Part shown: piece after piece, positions 52,632-61,096 of the stretch | Layout: the number at the start of each line of letters is the position of its first letter | Position numbering within the stretch: the first letter of the stretch is position 1 | DNA from: Nonlabens marinus S1-08 | GTDB lineage: Bacteria > Bacteroidota > Bacteroidia > Flavobacteriales > Flavobacteriaceae | Assembly (NCBI RefSeq): GCF_000831385.1 | Contig: NZ_AP014548.1 | Location: 496,001 to 560,000 of the forward strand | DNA: 64,000 nt | Direction: 5' to 3' | Notes under the pieces: model-generated | What the model was told of the DNA's origin: nothing | Seen by the model: the letters and a program-made list of their open reading frames with translations, nothing else | The model's database searches: none | Translations under genes and position numbers: made by a program

Positions 52632-54080
52632 ATGAAAAGAATAGCAGCACTGCTCCAATCGGACCCATCATTACACGAAATTACCGTTAGAGGTTGGGTG
52701 CGCAGTTTTAGAAATGACCGCTTTATTGCCTTGAATGATGGTTCCTGTCTAGGGAATCTGCAATGTGTGATTGAGCCTGAAAATTTTGAACGTGAACTGC
52801 TAGACCAGATTAATATTGCCGCTGCGGTTGCTGTGACTGGAACACTTGTAGAAAGCGAAGGAAGCGGCCAGCGAGTAGAACTCCAGGCTAGCAAAGTGAA
52901 AGTTCTGGCTCCTGCAGATCCTGAAGACGTCAAGAAAACCGTGCTTTCGCCTAAAAGACACAACCTTGAAACCTTGCGTGAGCAAGCGCATTTGAGAGTT
53001 CGCACCAATACTTTCGGTGCAGTTATGCGAGTAAGAGCTGCGTTGTCATTTGCGGTACATCGCTATTTTCAAGAAAAAGGTTTCTACCAAGCGCACACAC
53101 CTATCCTAACTGGTAGTGATGCAGAAGGTGCAGGAGAGATGTTCAGAGTTAGCACGCTAGATCCTAAAAACATGCCATTAAATGAAGATGGTAGCGTAGA
53201 TTATAAGCAAGACTTTTTTGGTAAAGAATCTAACTTGACCGTTTCTGGACAGTTGGAAGCTGAAACCTATGCGATGGGATTAGGTCAGGTATATACCTTT
53301 GGCCCCACCTTTAGAGCGGAAAATTCAAACACCTCTCGACACCTAGCAGAGTTCTGGATGATTGAACCAGAGGTTGCTTTCAATGACTTGCAGGACAACA
53401 TGGATCTTGCAGAAGATTTTATCAAGGATGTCATCGCCTATGCCATGAAAAATTGTGCGGAGGACATCGAGTTCTTAGAAAACCGCCTACAACAAGAAGA
53501 AAAGTCTAAGCCTGAAGCAGATCGCAGTCCCATGCCACTCAAGGAGAAGTTGGAGTTTGTACTTAAGAACCATTTCAAACGTGTTTCTTATACAGAAGCT
53601 ATCGAAATCTTGAAGTCTTCCAAACCTAATAAAAAGAAGAAATTTAATTATATCATTGAAGAATGGGGCGCTGACCTTCAGTCTGAGCATGAGCGTTTTC
53701 TAGTTGAAAAGCATTTTAAATGTCCAGTAATTTTGTTTGATTACCCAGCTAAAATCAAGGCATTTTACATGCGCTTGAATGAAAAAGACAAAGAAGGACG
53801 TGAGACTGTTCGTGCCATGGATATTTTGTTCCCTGGAATAGGCGAGATTGTAGGTGGTTCCCAAAGGGAAGAACGTTACGACGTCTTGAAGCAAAAAATG
53901 GAAACCATGGGAATTCCTGAAGAGGAATTATGGTGGTATCTAGAAATGCGCAAATTTGGTAGCGTCACTCACAGTGGTTTCGGTTTAGGATTTGAGCGAT
54001 TGGTTTTGTTTGTTACCGGTATGACCAATATTAGAGATGTGATTCCGTTCCCTCGCACTCCTGGGAATGCTGCCTTTTAA
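52632..54080 (+). CDS. asnS: Asparaginyl-tRNA synthetase
   Basis: A 482-residue class II synthetase. An N-terminal OB-fold anticodon-binding domain (VRGWVRSFRNDRFIALNDGS) precedes the catalytic domain with FGPTFRAENSNTSRHLAEFWMIEPE (motif 2) and FGLGFERLVLFVTGM (motif 3). It is about 16 residues longer than E. coli AsnS through an inserted charged stretch (EEKSKPEADRSPMPL and later PNKKKKFNY). It stands in its own transcription unit, ahead of a small secreted-protein gene and rpoN. Confidence 0.97.
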   Translation: MKRIAALLQSDPSLHEITVRGWVRSFRNDRFIALNDGSCLGNLQCVIEPENFERELLDQINIAAAVAVTGTLVESEGSGQRVELQASKVKVLAPADPEDVKKTVLSPKRHNLETLREQAHLRVRTNTFGAVMRVRAALSFAVHRYFQEKGFYQAHTPILTGSDAEGAGEMFRVSTLDPKNMPLNEDGSVDYKQDFFGKESNLTVSGQLEAETYAMGLGQVYTFGPTFRAENSNTSRHLAEFWMIEPEVAFNDLQDNMDLAEDFIKDVIAYAMKNCAEDIEFLENRLQQEEKSKPEADRSPMPLKEKLEFVLKNHFKRVSYTEAIEILKSSKPNKKKKFNYIIEEWGADLQSEHERFLVEKHFKCPVILFDYPAKIKAFYMRLNEKDKEGRETVRAMDILFPGIGEIVGGSQREERYDVLKQKMETMGIPEEELWWYLEMRKFGSVTHSGFGLGFERLVLFVTGMTNIRDVIPFPRTPGNAAF

Positions 54081-54105
54081 TAAACGGCATTAAGTTCAAA
54101 TAGAA

Positions 54106-54131
54106 ATAGCCTGTCGATGACAGGCTATCTC
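54106..54131 (+). terminator. Terminator-like hairpin after asnS
   Basis: ATAGCCTGTC (54106-54115) pairs perfectly with GACAGGCTAT (54119-54128) around a 3-base loop. The following bases are only weakly T-rich. Confidence 0.6.
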
Positions 54132-54217
54132 ATTTGAAAGAGATTACAGCAGATATGGGAGAGAACTTTAATTGTAGAAAAAAAGTATGTTTACTTTTAT
54201 TGTTTAAAGCTTAAACC

Positions 54218-54646
54218 ATGAGACAAATTCTGACTATACTCTTTATTGTATCAGTAATATCAACTTCTGCTCAGAAAAGAAATCACTCAAATGATACCCT
54301 GAAAGTTGTAAGCTATAAAGTAACTACAGTTCATGAAGTTTCCCTCATAAACCTTATAGCTACACCTGAAAAGTTCGATGGTAAGTCTTTAAGCGTAAAA
54401 GGATTTCTTCAAATTGAGTATGAAAGCTCTAGAATATATTTGAATAAAGCGGATTACGAAGCCGGTATAACCTCAAACTCTATTTGGGTAAACCCAGATG
54501 AATTAAGCATGAAGAAAATTCTTAAAAATAACTGCAACGGTCACTACGTTGTACTAGACGGAAAATTTAGGGTGAATTCTGATCATTCATCAATTGTTGG
54601 TTCAGGAGAACTTGATGATATAACTAGGGTGTATCGCTTGGACTAA
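54218..54646 (+). CDS. Small secreted protein of unknown function
   Basis: A 142-residue protein with signal peptide MRQILTILFIVSVISTSAQ. The mature part reads VSLINLIATPEKFDGKSLSVKGFLQIEYESSRIYLNKADYE ... HYVVLDGKFRV, a pattern typical of small OB-fold-type secreted proteins in which a strand, a gap and a second strand follow an N-terminal helix. I do not assign a family. It stands alone between asnS and rpoN. Confidence 0.72.
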   Translation: MRQILTILFIVSVISTSAQKRNHSNDTLKVVSYKVTTVHEVSLINLIATPEKFDGKSLSVKGFLQIEYESSRIYLNKADYEAGITSNSIWVNPDELSMKKILKNNCNGHYVVLDGKFRVNSDHSSIVGSGELDDITRVYRLD

Positions 54647-54778
54647 AGTATATCCTAGCTGGATAATAGAAATTTTTCACATTCCAAAATTTAACTTAAA
54701 TAGTGAACGGATTATTTATAATTTCAATGGCAGTATTGCATCTTGCTTTTTCTATTTTTACGAGTAACGTAATCATCC

Positions 54779-56227
54779 ATGCTTAAACAGTCTTTAAATT
54801 TCAAGCTTTCGCAAAAGCTATCACCGCAACAAATTCAGTTAATGAAACTGATACAGTTGCCGACGCAAGCTTTTGAACAACGTGTAAAATCTGAACTTGA
54901 GGAAAATCCAGCTTTAGATGACGGCAAAGAAAAGAGTGACGATGAATATGATGAATTTTCCAACGAGAATGAATATGATGATGCGCCAGAGCCGGACATC
55001 AATGTAGACGATTATTTGAGTGATGATGAAATTCCAGATTACCGCACCAGAGCCAACAATTACAGCAGTGACGATGAAGAAACCAGCATACCCTATGCCT
55101 CCGGTAAGTCTTTCACACAAACCCTTAAAGACCAATTAAACACTCGACGTTTAAGTGAGCAAGACCGCGGTATTGCTGAATTTTTAGTAGGTAGCATCGA
55201 CAACAGCGGATACATACGCCGCAGTATGGAGGATATCACTGACGACCTTGCGTTCACCATGAATATTTATACGGAAGTTTCTGAAGTAGAAAAAGTTCTT
55301 AAAATGGTGCAGGATTTAGATCCAGCCGGTGTGGGAGCTCGAGATTTGCGAGAATGTCTGGTGATTCAGCTTTCGCGAAAGCGGAACAGCCCCACAGCAG
55401 ATCTTGCATTGAAGATTATTAAAGATTCCTTTGATGCTTTCAGCAAGAAGCACTACCAAAAATTGATCGCTAAATACGATATCACGGAGGATCAGCTGCG
55501 GGAAGCTATTGAAGAAATAAGTCATTTGAACCCAAAACCAGGTAGTTCTTATGCAGGAGGAAGCACCCGAATCGTGGAACAAGTGGTTCCTGATTTTACG
55601 ATAAGAATTAAAGAAGGAGAATTAGAATTGACATTAAACGGTAGAAATACTCCAGAGCTTCATGTAAGCCGGGATTATTCAAACATGTTAAAGGGCTATA
55701 AAGAAGCTAAGGAAAAAACTAAATCTCAAAAAGATGCGGTGATGTTCATTAAACAAAAGCTTGATGGTGCAAAATGGTTCATTGAAGCCATTAAACAGCG
55801 TCAGGAAACGCTTTTTATGACTATGTCGTCCATTATGAACTATCAGAAGAAATACTTCCTGACAGGCGACGAGCGCAACTTGCGCCCGATGATATTAAAA
55901 GATATTGCAGATGAAATCCAGATGGATGTGTCTACTGTTTCTAGGGTGGCTAACTCTAAGTATGTGGATACGCCTTACGGCACTAAACTAATTAAAGAAT
56001 TCTTCTCAGAATCCATGACTAACACTGATGGAGAAGAAGTTTCTACTCGAGAAATCAAGAAGATTCTAGAGAACGTTATAGGTGAAGAAAGCAAACGCAA
56101 ACCACTTACAGATCAAAAGCTGGCAGAAATTCTAAAAGATAAAGGATATCCTATTGCAAGACGTACGGTGGCAAAATACCGAGAACAACTCGATATTCCT
56201 GTAGCCCGTTTGCGTAAACAAATCTAA
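54779..56227 (+). CDS. rpoN: RNA polymerase sigma-54 factor
   Basis: A 482-residue alternative sigma factor needing AAA+ activators. The N-terminal glutamine-rich activator-interaction region is LSQKLSPQQIQLMKLIQLPTQAFEQRV. A very acidic linker follows (about 51-105), then the core-binding region, the HTH, and near the end the RpoN box ARRTVAKYRE at 460-469, which reads the -24 element. The in-frame LSRKR at 198-202 comes from the palindrome, just before a helix of the core-binding region. No sigma-54 activator is encoded in the window. A membrane-protein gene follows after 6 bp. Confidence 0.97.
   Translation: MLKQSLNFKLSQKLSPQQIQLMKLIQLPTQAFEQRVKSELEENPALDDGKEKSDDEYDEFSNENEYDDAPEPDINVDDYLSDDEIPDYRTRANNYSSDDEETSIPYASGKSFTQTLKDQLNTRRLSEQDRGIAEFLVGSIDNSGYIRRSMEDITDDLAFTMNIYTEVSEVEKVLKMVQDLDPAGVGARDLRECLVIQLSRKRNSPTADLALKIIKDSFDAFSKKHYQKLIAKYDITEDQLREAIEEISHLNPKPGSSYAGGSTRIVEQVVPDFTIRIKEGELELTLNGRNTPELHVSRDYSNMLKGYKEAKEKTKSQKDAVMFIKQKLDGAKWFIEAIKQRQETLFMTMSSIMNYQKKYFLTGDERNLRPMILKDIADEIQMDVSTVSRVANSKYVDTPYGTKLIKEFFSESMTNTDGEEVSTREIKKILENVIGEESKRKPLTDQKLAEILKDKGYPIARRTVAKYREQLDIPVARLRKQI
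55366..55385. repeat. Palindromic repeat copy 15, inside rpoN
   Basis: The 14-bp core GCTTTCGCGAAAGC (55369-55382) is exact; outer bases differ. It is translated as QLSRKRN. Confidence 0.85.
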
Positions 56228-56233
56228 GGTTTC

Positions 56234-56839
56234 ATGAAATGGTTACTAAGGTCTTGGAGTTTTCTATCCAGCCCATTGTTTTTACCACTACTCGTTTCTA
56301 TTTGGTTTTTCAGTTATGCTGATAGCCTTCAAAACCCTGCTATAGTCTTAAAACTCTATATGATCGCAGTGTTATCTGCTGCTATCCCTTTAGTTGTATA
56401 CACCTTACTTAAGGTGGCTAAAATGGTAAATAGCGTTCACTTGTCCAGCACTAAGGAACGGTTGATACCTCTAGCAATTTATGCCATACTCATCATTATT
56501 CTGCTAAGAGGTGTTTTCCAAGGCGGTATGCATCTACCCTTATACTATTTCTTCATTGGACTTTTGATGTCAACAATTGTAGCGTTAGTCATGGCATTGT
56601 TCAAATTTAAGATAAGCCTGCACATGATGGGAATCGCTGGAATTCTAGGGTTTGTAATTATGATTAGTATACTGGGCAATATACCACTGACCTATTGGAT
56701 CATTGGTCTATGTATTGCCGCTGGACTGACAGCAACCTCAAGATTGCACATGGAAGCTCATTCACCAACGGAACTGGCATTTGGTACAATAGCGGGATTA
56801 TTCATTCAAATCTCTATAGCCTACAGTTACTTAGTTTAA
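56234..56839 (+). CDS. Membrane protein, degenerate PAP2-like
   Basis: A 201-residue membrane protein with about six hydrophobic segments. TKERLIPLA (residues about 74-82) and SRLHMEAHSPTELAFGTIAG near the C-terminus recall the motifs of PAP2 acid phosphatases (K...RP and SR...H...D...G). The final aspartate is replaced by glutamate (PTELAFG), so catalytic activity is doubtful. It begins 6 bp after rpoN and is probably co-transcribed. It overlaps the end of the convergent barrel gene by 4 bp. Confidence 0.8.
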   Translation: MKWLLRSWSFLSSPLFLPLLVSIWFFSYADSLQNPAIVLKLYMIAVLSAAIPLVVYTLLKVAKMVNSVHLSSTKERLIPLAIYAILIIILLRGVFQGGMHLPLYYFFIGLLMSTIVALVMALFKFKISLHMMGIAGILGFVIMISILGNIPLTYWIIGLCIAAGLTATSRLHMEAHSPTELAFGTIAGLFIQISIAYSYLV

Positions 56840-57549
56840 AGGAAGTAAAACTCGACACCAAATTTTATAGGCTGTAGACCTACTTGTTCTCCATCAGTAG
56901 TGATGGCCTTGTCATTGAACAAGGTGTTCAGATTGTAGTGGACAAAGGCATTGAAACTTCCGTTACCTATAGTCAATGTTCCTACATACCTCAATCTGTT
57001 TAACTCAGCAACTTCTGTCTGTTTTAAGGTAATTCCATCTTGTTTGAAGGTAGACTTGAAATGAAATAGGTACCCCAATTTAAAACCTGTGTAAATACGC
57101 CAGAAATTAGTGGTGGTAGCAGTGGAAGTACGCCAACGGAATTGCACAGGCAACTCCACTAGATTGGTATTAAATCTATTGGATTGATATTCGGTTTGAT
57201 TGTCCAATACTTGAAATATGGTTCGCTCCCCTTCCAATTCACCTACGAACAAGTTGGAATTATAAGTGTTCGTTGATAAGCCTAAGCCTACTCCTATAGC
57301 CACGTTGCGCCTATCATTGATTGGCATATCTCTAATGAATCCTGCATTAAGTCCACCAGAAAATCCATTTTGAGAAAAAGCAGACGGGTCATTTGTAACA
57401 AGATTGAAAGCAAGACCTAGATAAAATTGATCCTCTCTGTACAGGCTGTCAACGACATCAGGAATAGCATTTTGATCTCGAGGCACATCAGCCCTTTGTG
57501 CTTGTGAAAAAGCACCACATAATAAAAGCAAAAAGGCAAGATATTTCAT
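56836..57549 (-). CDS. PorT-like outer-membrane beta-barrel protein
   Basis: A 237-residue exported protein: signal peptide MKYLAFLLLLCGAFSQAQ, then a strand-rich sequence (FYLGLAFNLVTNDPSAF, GFSGGLNAGFIRD, VAIGVGLGLSTNTYNS, VELPVQFRWR, FWRIYTGFKLGYLFHF) ending in GVEFYFL. This is the small porin/PorT-type barrel common in Bacteroidota, some members of which take part in type IX secretion. It lies downstream of the exbD pair, with a terminator between. The role is not certain. Confidence 0.85.
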   Translation of the reverse strand: MKYLAFLLLLCGAFSQAQRADVPRDQNAIPDVVDSLYREDQFYLGLAFNLVTNDPSAFSQNGFSGGLNAGFIRDMPINDRRNVAIGVGLGLSTNTYNSNLFVGELEGERTIFQVLDNQTEYQSNRFNTNLVELPVQFRWRTSTATTTNFWRIYTGFKLGYLFHFKSTFKQDGITLKQTEVAELNRLRYVGTLTIGNGSFNAFVHYNLNTLFNDKAITTDGEQVGLQPIKFGVEFYFL

Positions 57550-57585
57550 GTACTAAAGATACGGTATGAAAAATGTGTTCCAACA

Positions 57586-57613
57586 AAAAACCACCTCATG
57601 TGAGGTGGTTTTT
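57586..57613 (-). terminator. Rho-independent terminator after the exbB/exbD cluster
   Basis: CCACCTC and GAGGTGG arms around an ATGT loop (57591-57608) are flanked by A-runs and T-runs, so the hairpin works on both strands. On the minus strand it ends the exbD transcript ahead of the PorT-like gene. Confidence 0.88.
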
Positions 57614-57632
57614 AATATCAATTGGTGAAAGA

Positions 57633-58118
57633 CTATTGCTTTACATTACGCATAGGATCACCCTTTTTCGCAGTGTAGTTAATCTTCAATGCCATAGCAT
57701 CGCGTAACTCTTGTTTTACATCAGTCAATTGACCAACTTTTGAACTGCTATCCACTTTCAAAGAAACCATCATTTCGTCTTGAATATCTTCAGGCATAGC
57801 GTTACGCTTTGTATTGACGTAAGTTTGAACTTCAGACACACTAGAAATCTTATCGCCCAGCTGGATCACATCAGTTGTACCAAAAGTCTTTTGATACTGT
57901 GGACTAGGTTTCCCTATGTAGATATAGATCAATTTGTTTTTGCTCTCCAGTTTTTCAACTTGGTTTGCAGTAGGTAGTCGATTTTCAATCATCAATTCAT
58001 CTTCCCTCATTACGGTCGCAACCATAAAGAAGAAAAGCAGCATGAATACAATATCTGGCAAGGATGCCGTAGATATCGCAGGTAAATCACCACTTTTTTG
58101 TTTCTTAAACTTTGACAT
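57633..58118 (-). CDS. ExbD/TolR-family protein (first copy)
   Basis: A 161-residue inner-membrane protein. One helix carries the conserved aspartate, D22, in SLPDIVFMLLFFFMV, and a periplasmic domain follows. With ExbB it uses proton flow to energise TonB-dependent transport. It starts 2 bp downstream of the second ExbD gene, the usual Bacteroidota arrangement of two exbD genes after exbB. Confidence 0.93.
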   Translation of the reverse strand: MSKFKKQKSGDLPAISTASLPDIVFMLLFFFMVATVMREDELMIENRLPTANQVEKLESKNKLIYIYIGKPSPQYQKTFGTTDVIQLGDKISSVSEVQTYVNTKRNAMPEDIQDEMMVSLKVDSSSKVGQLTDVKQELRDAMALKINYTAKKGDPMRNVKQ

Positions 58119-58120
58119 AA

Positions 58121-58744
58121 TTATCCTTCTTGTGGTTCAGCTTCAGAAAGTTTCAGTGGATACAAATCACGGATTTCATCTACTTGCTTTCCAAGTTTTT
58201 CGTACTCTGGAGTTTCCTTTTCAGTCTCTGGCCATTCTTTATAGCGCATATACATCTTTTCGAAAGTCTCGTTGTAACGAAGTTCTGCCTCACGGTTACG
58301 TAAAATTGTGTAAGCTCTTACAAGTTCATTGTAAACAGTTACATACATATTGTAAGTAGCCTGTCTGTCATTCACTAGTGAGATTACCGCTTTATCAGGG
58401 TTATCAGAACTGGCAGGATCTCTATCTCCTCGGCAATACGCACAAGCAGCAGGACCTTCTCCACCACCATTGTCTAGAAAGGCAACAGCAGCTTCTGTAA
58501 GATCTTTGATCTCCATCAATTCATCTTCTACAAGCAATTGATTGTTCTGGTTCACAAGAACCTGAAAAATATTCTTTTGCTTGATCGGTGGCGGCTCAAC
58601 CTCGTCCGGCACCGGTGGTGGCAATTTACTTTGAATACCACTATCTACTTCAATGGTCGTGGTGACCAAGAAAAATATAAGAAGAAGAAATGCGATATCT
58701 GCCATAGATCCAGCATTTACTTCAGGTGCAGATCTTTTAGCCAT
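58121..58744 (-). CDS. ExbD/TolR-family protein (second copy) with CxxC insertion
   Basis: A 207-residue ExbD-like protein with the membrane aspartate in GSMADIAFLLLIFFLV (D16) and a proline-rich stretch after the helix (LPPPVPDEVEPPP). It is longer than its neighbour owing to an insertion that includes CAYCRGDRDP (cysteines at 101 and 104) and a helical stretch of about 50 residues. Cysteine pairs are not a general ExbD feature; in the oxidising periplasm they could form a disulfide. The gene lies 2 bp after the small membrane protein gene. Confidence 0.92.
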   Translation of the reverse strand: MAKRSAPEVNAGSMADIAFLLLIFFLVTTTIEVDSGIQSKLPPPVPDEVEPPPIKQKNIFQVLVNQNNQLLVEDELMEIKDLTEAAVAFLDNGGGEGPAACAYCRGDRDPASSDNPDKAVISLVNDRQATYNMYVTVYNELVRAYTILRNREAELRYNETFEKMYMRYKEWPETEKETPEYEKLGKQVDEIRDLYPLKLSEAEPQEG

Positions 58745-58746
58745 AA

Positions 58747-59223
58747 TTATTTTTTTACAAGTTTAGTTGCGCCAGCCCATAATATAGAACCTATTGCTAG
58801 GATTCCAATGATGTAGAACGTCCACAATGCAGCACCGATCCATTGAGAATCTGCAGCAGTAAGCTCTTCACCATCATCTAGCATTACTTGTTTACCTGTT
58901 AAAGGATCAAGTACACTATCATCAGCAAACACGAAATATGCTAATAAAATGATAACAAGCATTATGCCAACTGATACGGCTGCGCTTTTTAAAGCACCAG
59001 GCTTCGTAAACAAATTGATAATTACAAAAACAGCGACTAGGGCTAGGATGATAAACATTACTATATAAGCAATGTACATCATAGGCACTACAGTCATCCC
59101 TTGAACACCATCTTCATCCATCTGTATAGGCTCATCACCTACACTTAAAGCGTAGATAAAAAACACGGCAGCGATAAGGCAAAGTGCTAGAGATAAATAT
59201 TTTAATACTTTATGTGCAATCAT
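58747..59223 (-). CDS. Membrane protein of the exbB/exbD cluster
   Basis: A 158-residue protein with four hydrophobic segments (about 6-27, 45-66, 75-100 and 130-152) and a short periplasmic loop (DDSVLDPLTGKQVMLDDGEELTAADSQW) between the last two. I recognise no activity, but a protein like this is regularly found between exbB and exbD in Bacteroidota. It is 24 bp after exbB and 2 bp before exbD, so it belongs to the energising complex or its assembly. Confidence 0.82.
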   Translation of the reverse strand: MIAHKVLKYLSLALCLIAAVFFIYALSVGDEPIQMDEDGVQGMTVVPMMYIAYIVMFIILALVAVFVIINLFTKPGALKSAAVSVGIMLVIILLAYFVFADDSVLDPLTGKQVMLDDGEELTAADSQWIGAALWTFYIIGILAIGSILWAGATKLVKK

Positions 59224-59247
59224 GATTAAGTATTGATTAAAGGTTAA

Positions 59248-60033
59248 TTACAGCTTACCGTTCTTGTAATCTACAAGAATATCGATAAGAGTAATAGATG
59301 CATCTTCCATGTCGTTAACGATACTATCGATTTTAGCTACGATGTAGTTATAAAAGATTTGAAGGATGATCGCTACGATCAAACCGAATACCGTTGTAAG
59401 AAGTGCTACTTTAATACCAGTTGCTACAAGTGCAGGTTCCATAGTACCAGCTTCAGCAATACTATCAAATGACTTGATCATCCCGATTACCGTACCCATA
59501 AACCCAAGCATAGGAGCAAGAGCGATAAATAAGGAAACCCAAGATACGTTCTTTTCTAATTGTCCCATTTGAACACCACCATAAGCGACAACCGCTTTTT
59601 CAGCAGCCTCAACGCTTTCATCTGCTCTATCAAGACCTTGATAATAGATAGAAGCCACAGGGCCTTTTGTATTACGACATACATCTTTTGCAGCCTCTAC
59701 ACCACCACTTTTAAGAGCTTCTTCTACATCAGCAGCAAGTTTCTTAGAGTTAGTAGTTGACAGGTTTAAGTAGATAATTCTTTCTATAGCAATAGCCAAT
59801 CCTAAAATCAAACATACAAGTACAATGGACATAAATAAAGGTCCACCCTCGATAAATCGTTTTTTTAGTTCTTGGTGAAAGCTTACAGTAGTTTCTACTT
59901 CAGGCTCTGCGTCGTCTTGAGCAGTAACGATAGTAGCAACTGCTGCGTTAGTTGTAGTTGTTGCTGTTGCAGTAGATGACATACCTAATATCATTACAAC
60001 TGCCATGAACAAAATTGAAAGTGATCGTTTCAT
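59248..60033 (-). CDS. exbB: ExbB/TolQ/MotA-family proton channel protein
   Basis: A 261-residue inner-membrane protein. A signal-like N-terminal helix (MKRSLSILFMAVVMILG) precedes a periplasmic segment. The ExbB core helices lie at about 70-95, 163-190 and 205-235, with LAPMLGFMGTVIGMIKSFDSIAEAG and PALVATGIKVALLTTVFGLIVAI as the conserved channel parts. It leads the four-gene unit. The N-terminal extra helix is typical of the Bacteroidota type. Confidence 0.94.
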   Translation of the reverse strand: MKRSLSILFMAVVMILGMSSTATATTTTNAAVATIVTAQDDAEPEVETTVSFHQELKKRFIEGGPLFMSIVLVCLILGLAIAIERIIYLNLSTTNSKKLAADVEEALKSGGVEAAKDVCRNTKGPVASIYYQGLDRADESVEAAEKAVVAYGGVQMGQLEKNVSWVSLFIALAPMLGFMGTVIGMIKSFDSIAEAGTMEPALVATGIKVALLTTVFGLIVAIILQIFYNYIVAKIDSIVNDMEDASITLIDILVDYKNGKL

Positions 60034-60366
60034 TTTAAGATTTATTGATTTATTGATTTTTCTAATGAAGGGCTAAATATATAATTTATCCTGTTAATAC
60101 CGAACTTCTCATGTATTTCTATCGGCTTTACTTCAATATTTTTTATTGCCCGTGGTATGAACTATTTATTCAATTGATCTATCTACGTATTTTTTCACCC
60201 TTAGTATAAACTGACAATAGGCTGTAAATGAACTTATACCACTTTTATTTTTGATATTGAGAGCAGGACTTTCTGAGGTTTTCGCTTTCGCGAAAGCGAA
60301 CTTCTCATAAAATTATGCTTCCCTAAAATCTGTGAAATTCTAATTATATGTAATTTCCCTTGTATA
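60034..60366. other. Gene-free divergent region between exbB and VIT-family gene
   Basis: This 333-bp AT-rich stretch separates two divergent genes. It holds the palindrome copy at 60281-60300 and a TATATTTA on the minus strand (60074-60081, seven of eight to the -7 consensus), which may drive exbB. I see nothing else in it: no hairpin of note, no ORF and no RNA-gene pattern. Confidence 0.6.
60281..60300. repeat. Palindromic repeat copy 16, intergenic
   Basis: Exact 20-bp palindrome in the divergent exbB/VIT region, the only copy upstream of both flanking genes. Confidence 0.95.
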
Positions 60367-61056
60367 ATGAATAGAGAACGGCATTACGGGAATAGAAGCA
60401 ACTGGTTGAGAGCGGCAGTTCTAGGTGCAAATGATGGAATCCTTTCTACCGCTAGCATCGTTATAGGGGTTGCAGCTGCAAGTGCCACTAAGGATCCCAT
60501 CCTGCTCTCTGGACTAGCGGGTCTGGTGGCTGGCGCTCTTTCTATGGCTGCAGGAGAATATGTGTCTGTAAGCTCGCAAAGTGATCTTGAAGAAGCTGAT
60601 TTAAAACGGGAAGAAAAAGAGCTCACAGAAACCCCTCAAGCTGAACTGCAAGAACTTGCTCATATCTATGAAAGTCGCGGTTTAGACAATGTTCTCGCTC
60701 TACAAGTGGCTAAGCAACTTACAGCTCACAATGCACTGGAAGCTCATGCACGTGATGAGCTAGGCATTACTGATATGACTAAAGCCAATCCTCTACAAGC
60801 AGCTCTATCTTCTGGAGCGTCCTTTGTTTTTGGAGGGGCCTTACCTGTAATCGTTGCATTTCTAGCTCCTGTGGATCAAATGGAAATCTATCAATACCTC
60901 ACTGCACTGCTGTTTCTCATTCTACTAGGCTTTCTATCTGGAAAAGTAGGTGGCTCTAGCAAGCGTAAGGCGGTATTGCGCATCGTTCTAGGTGGAACAA
61001 TTGCTATGGGCATCACTGCTGGGATAGGTTACTTATTTGGAGTAGGTATGATTTAA
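60367..61056 (+). CDS. VIT1/CCC1-family metal transporter
   Basis: A 229-residue membrane protein of the VIT family, which moves Fe2+ and Mn2+. Signatures are LRAAVLGANDGILSTASIVIGVAAAS, LVAGALSMAAGEYVSVSSQSDLEEADL (with charged metal-site residues) and SFVFGGALPVIVAFLAP. Five membrane segments are visible; the charged loop of about 70 residues between the second and third helices matches the cytoplasmic metal-binding domain. It stands alone. Confidence 0.92.
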   Translation: MNRERHYGNRSNWLRAAVLGANDGILSTASIVIGVAAASATKDPILLSGLAGLVAGALSMAAGEYVSVSSQSDLEEADLKREEKELTETPQAELQELAHIYESRGLDNVLALQVAKQLTAHNALEAHARDELGITDMTKANPLQAALSSGASFVFGGALPVIVAFLAPVDQMEIYQYLTALLFLILLGFLSGKVGGSSKRKAVLRIVLGGTIAMGITAGIGYLFGVGMI

Positions 61057-61096
61057 TCTACTCTTATCGAGCAAATAATTAGAACAACAGATTTGA

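Noticed and set aside
54804-54817. GCTTTCGCAAAAGC at the start of rpoN, one base from the palindrome core
   Set aside because: It encodes KLSQKLSPQQI, which is expected from conservation of the sigma-54 activator-interaction region, so I treat the likeness as coincidence.
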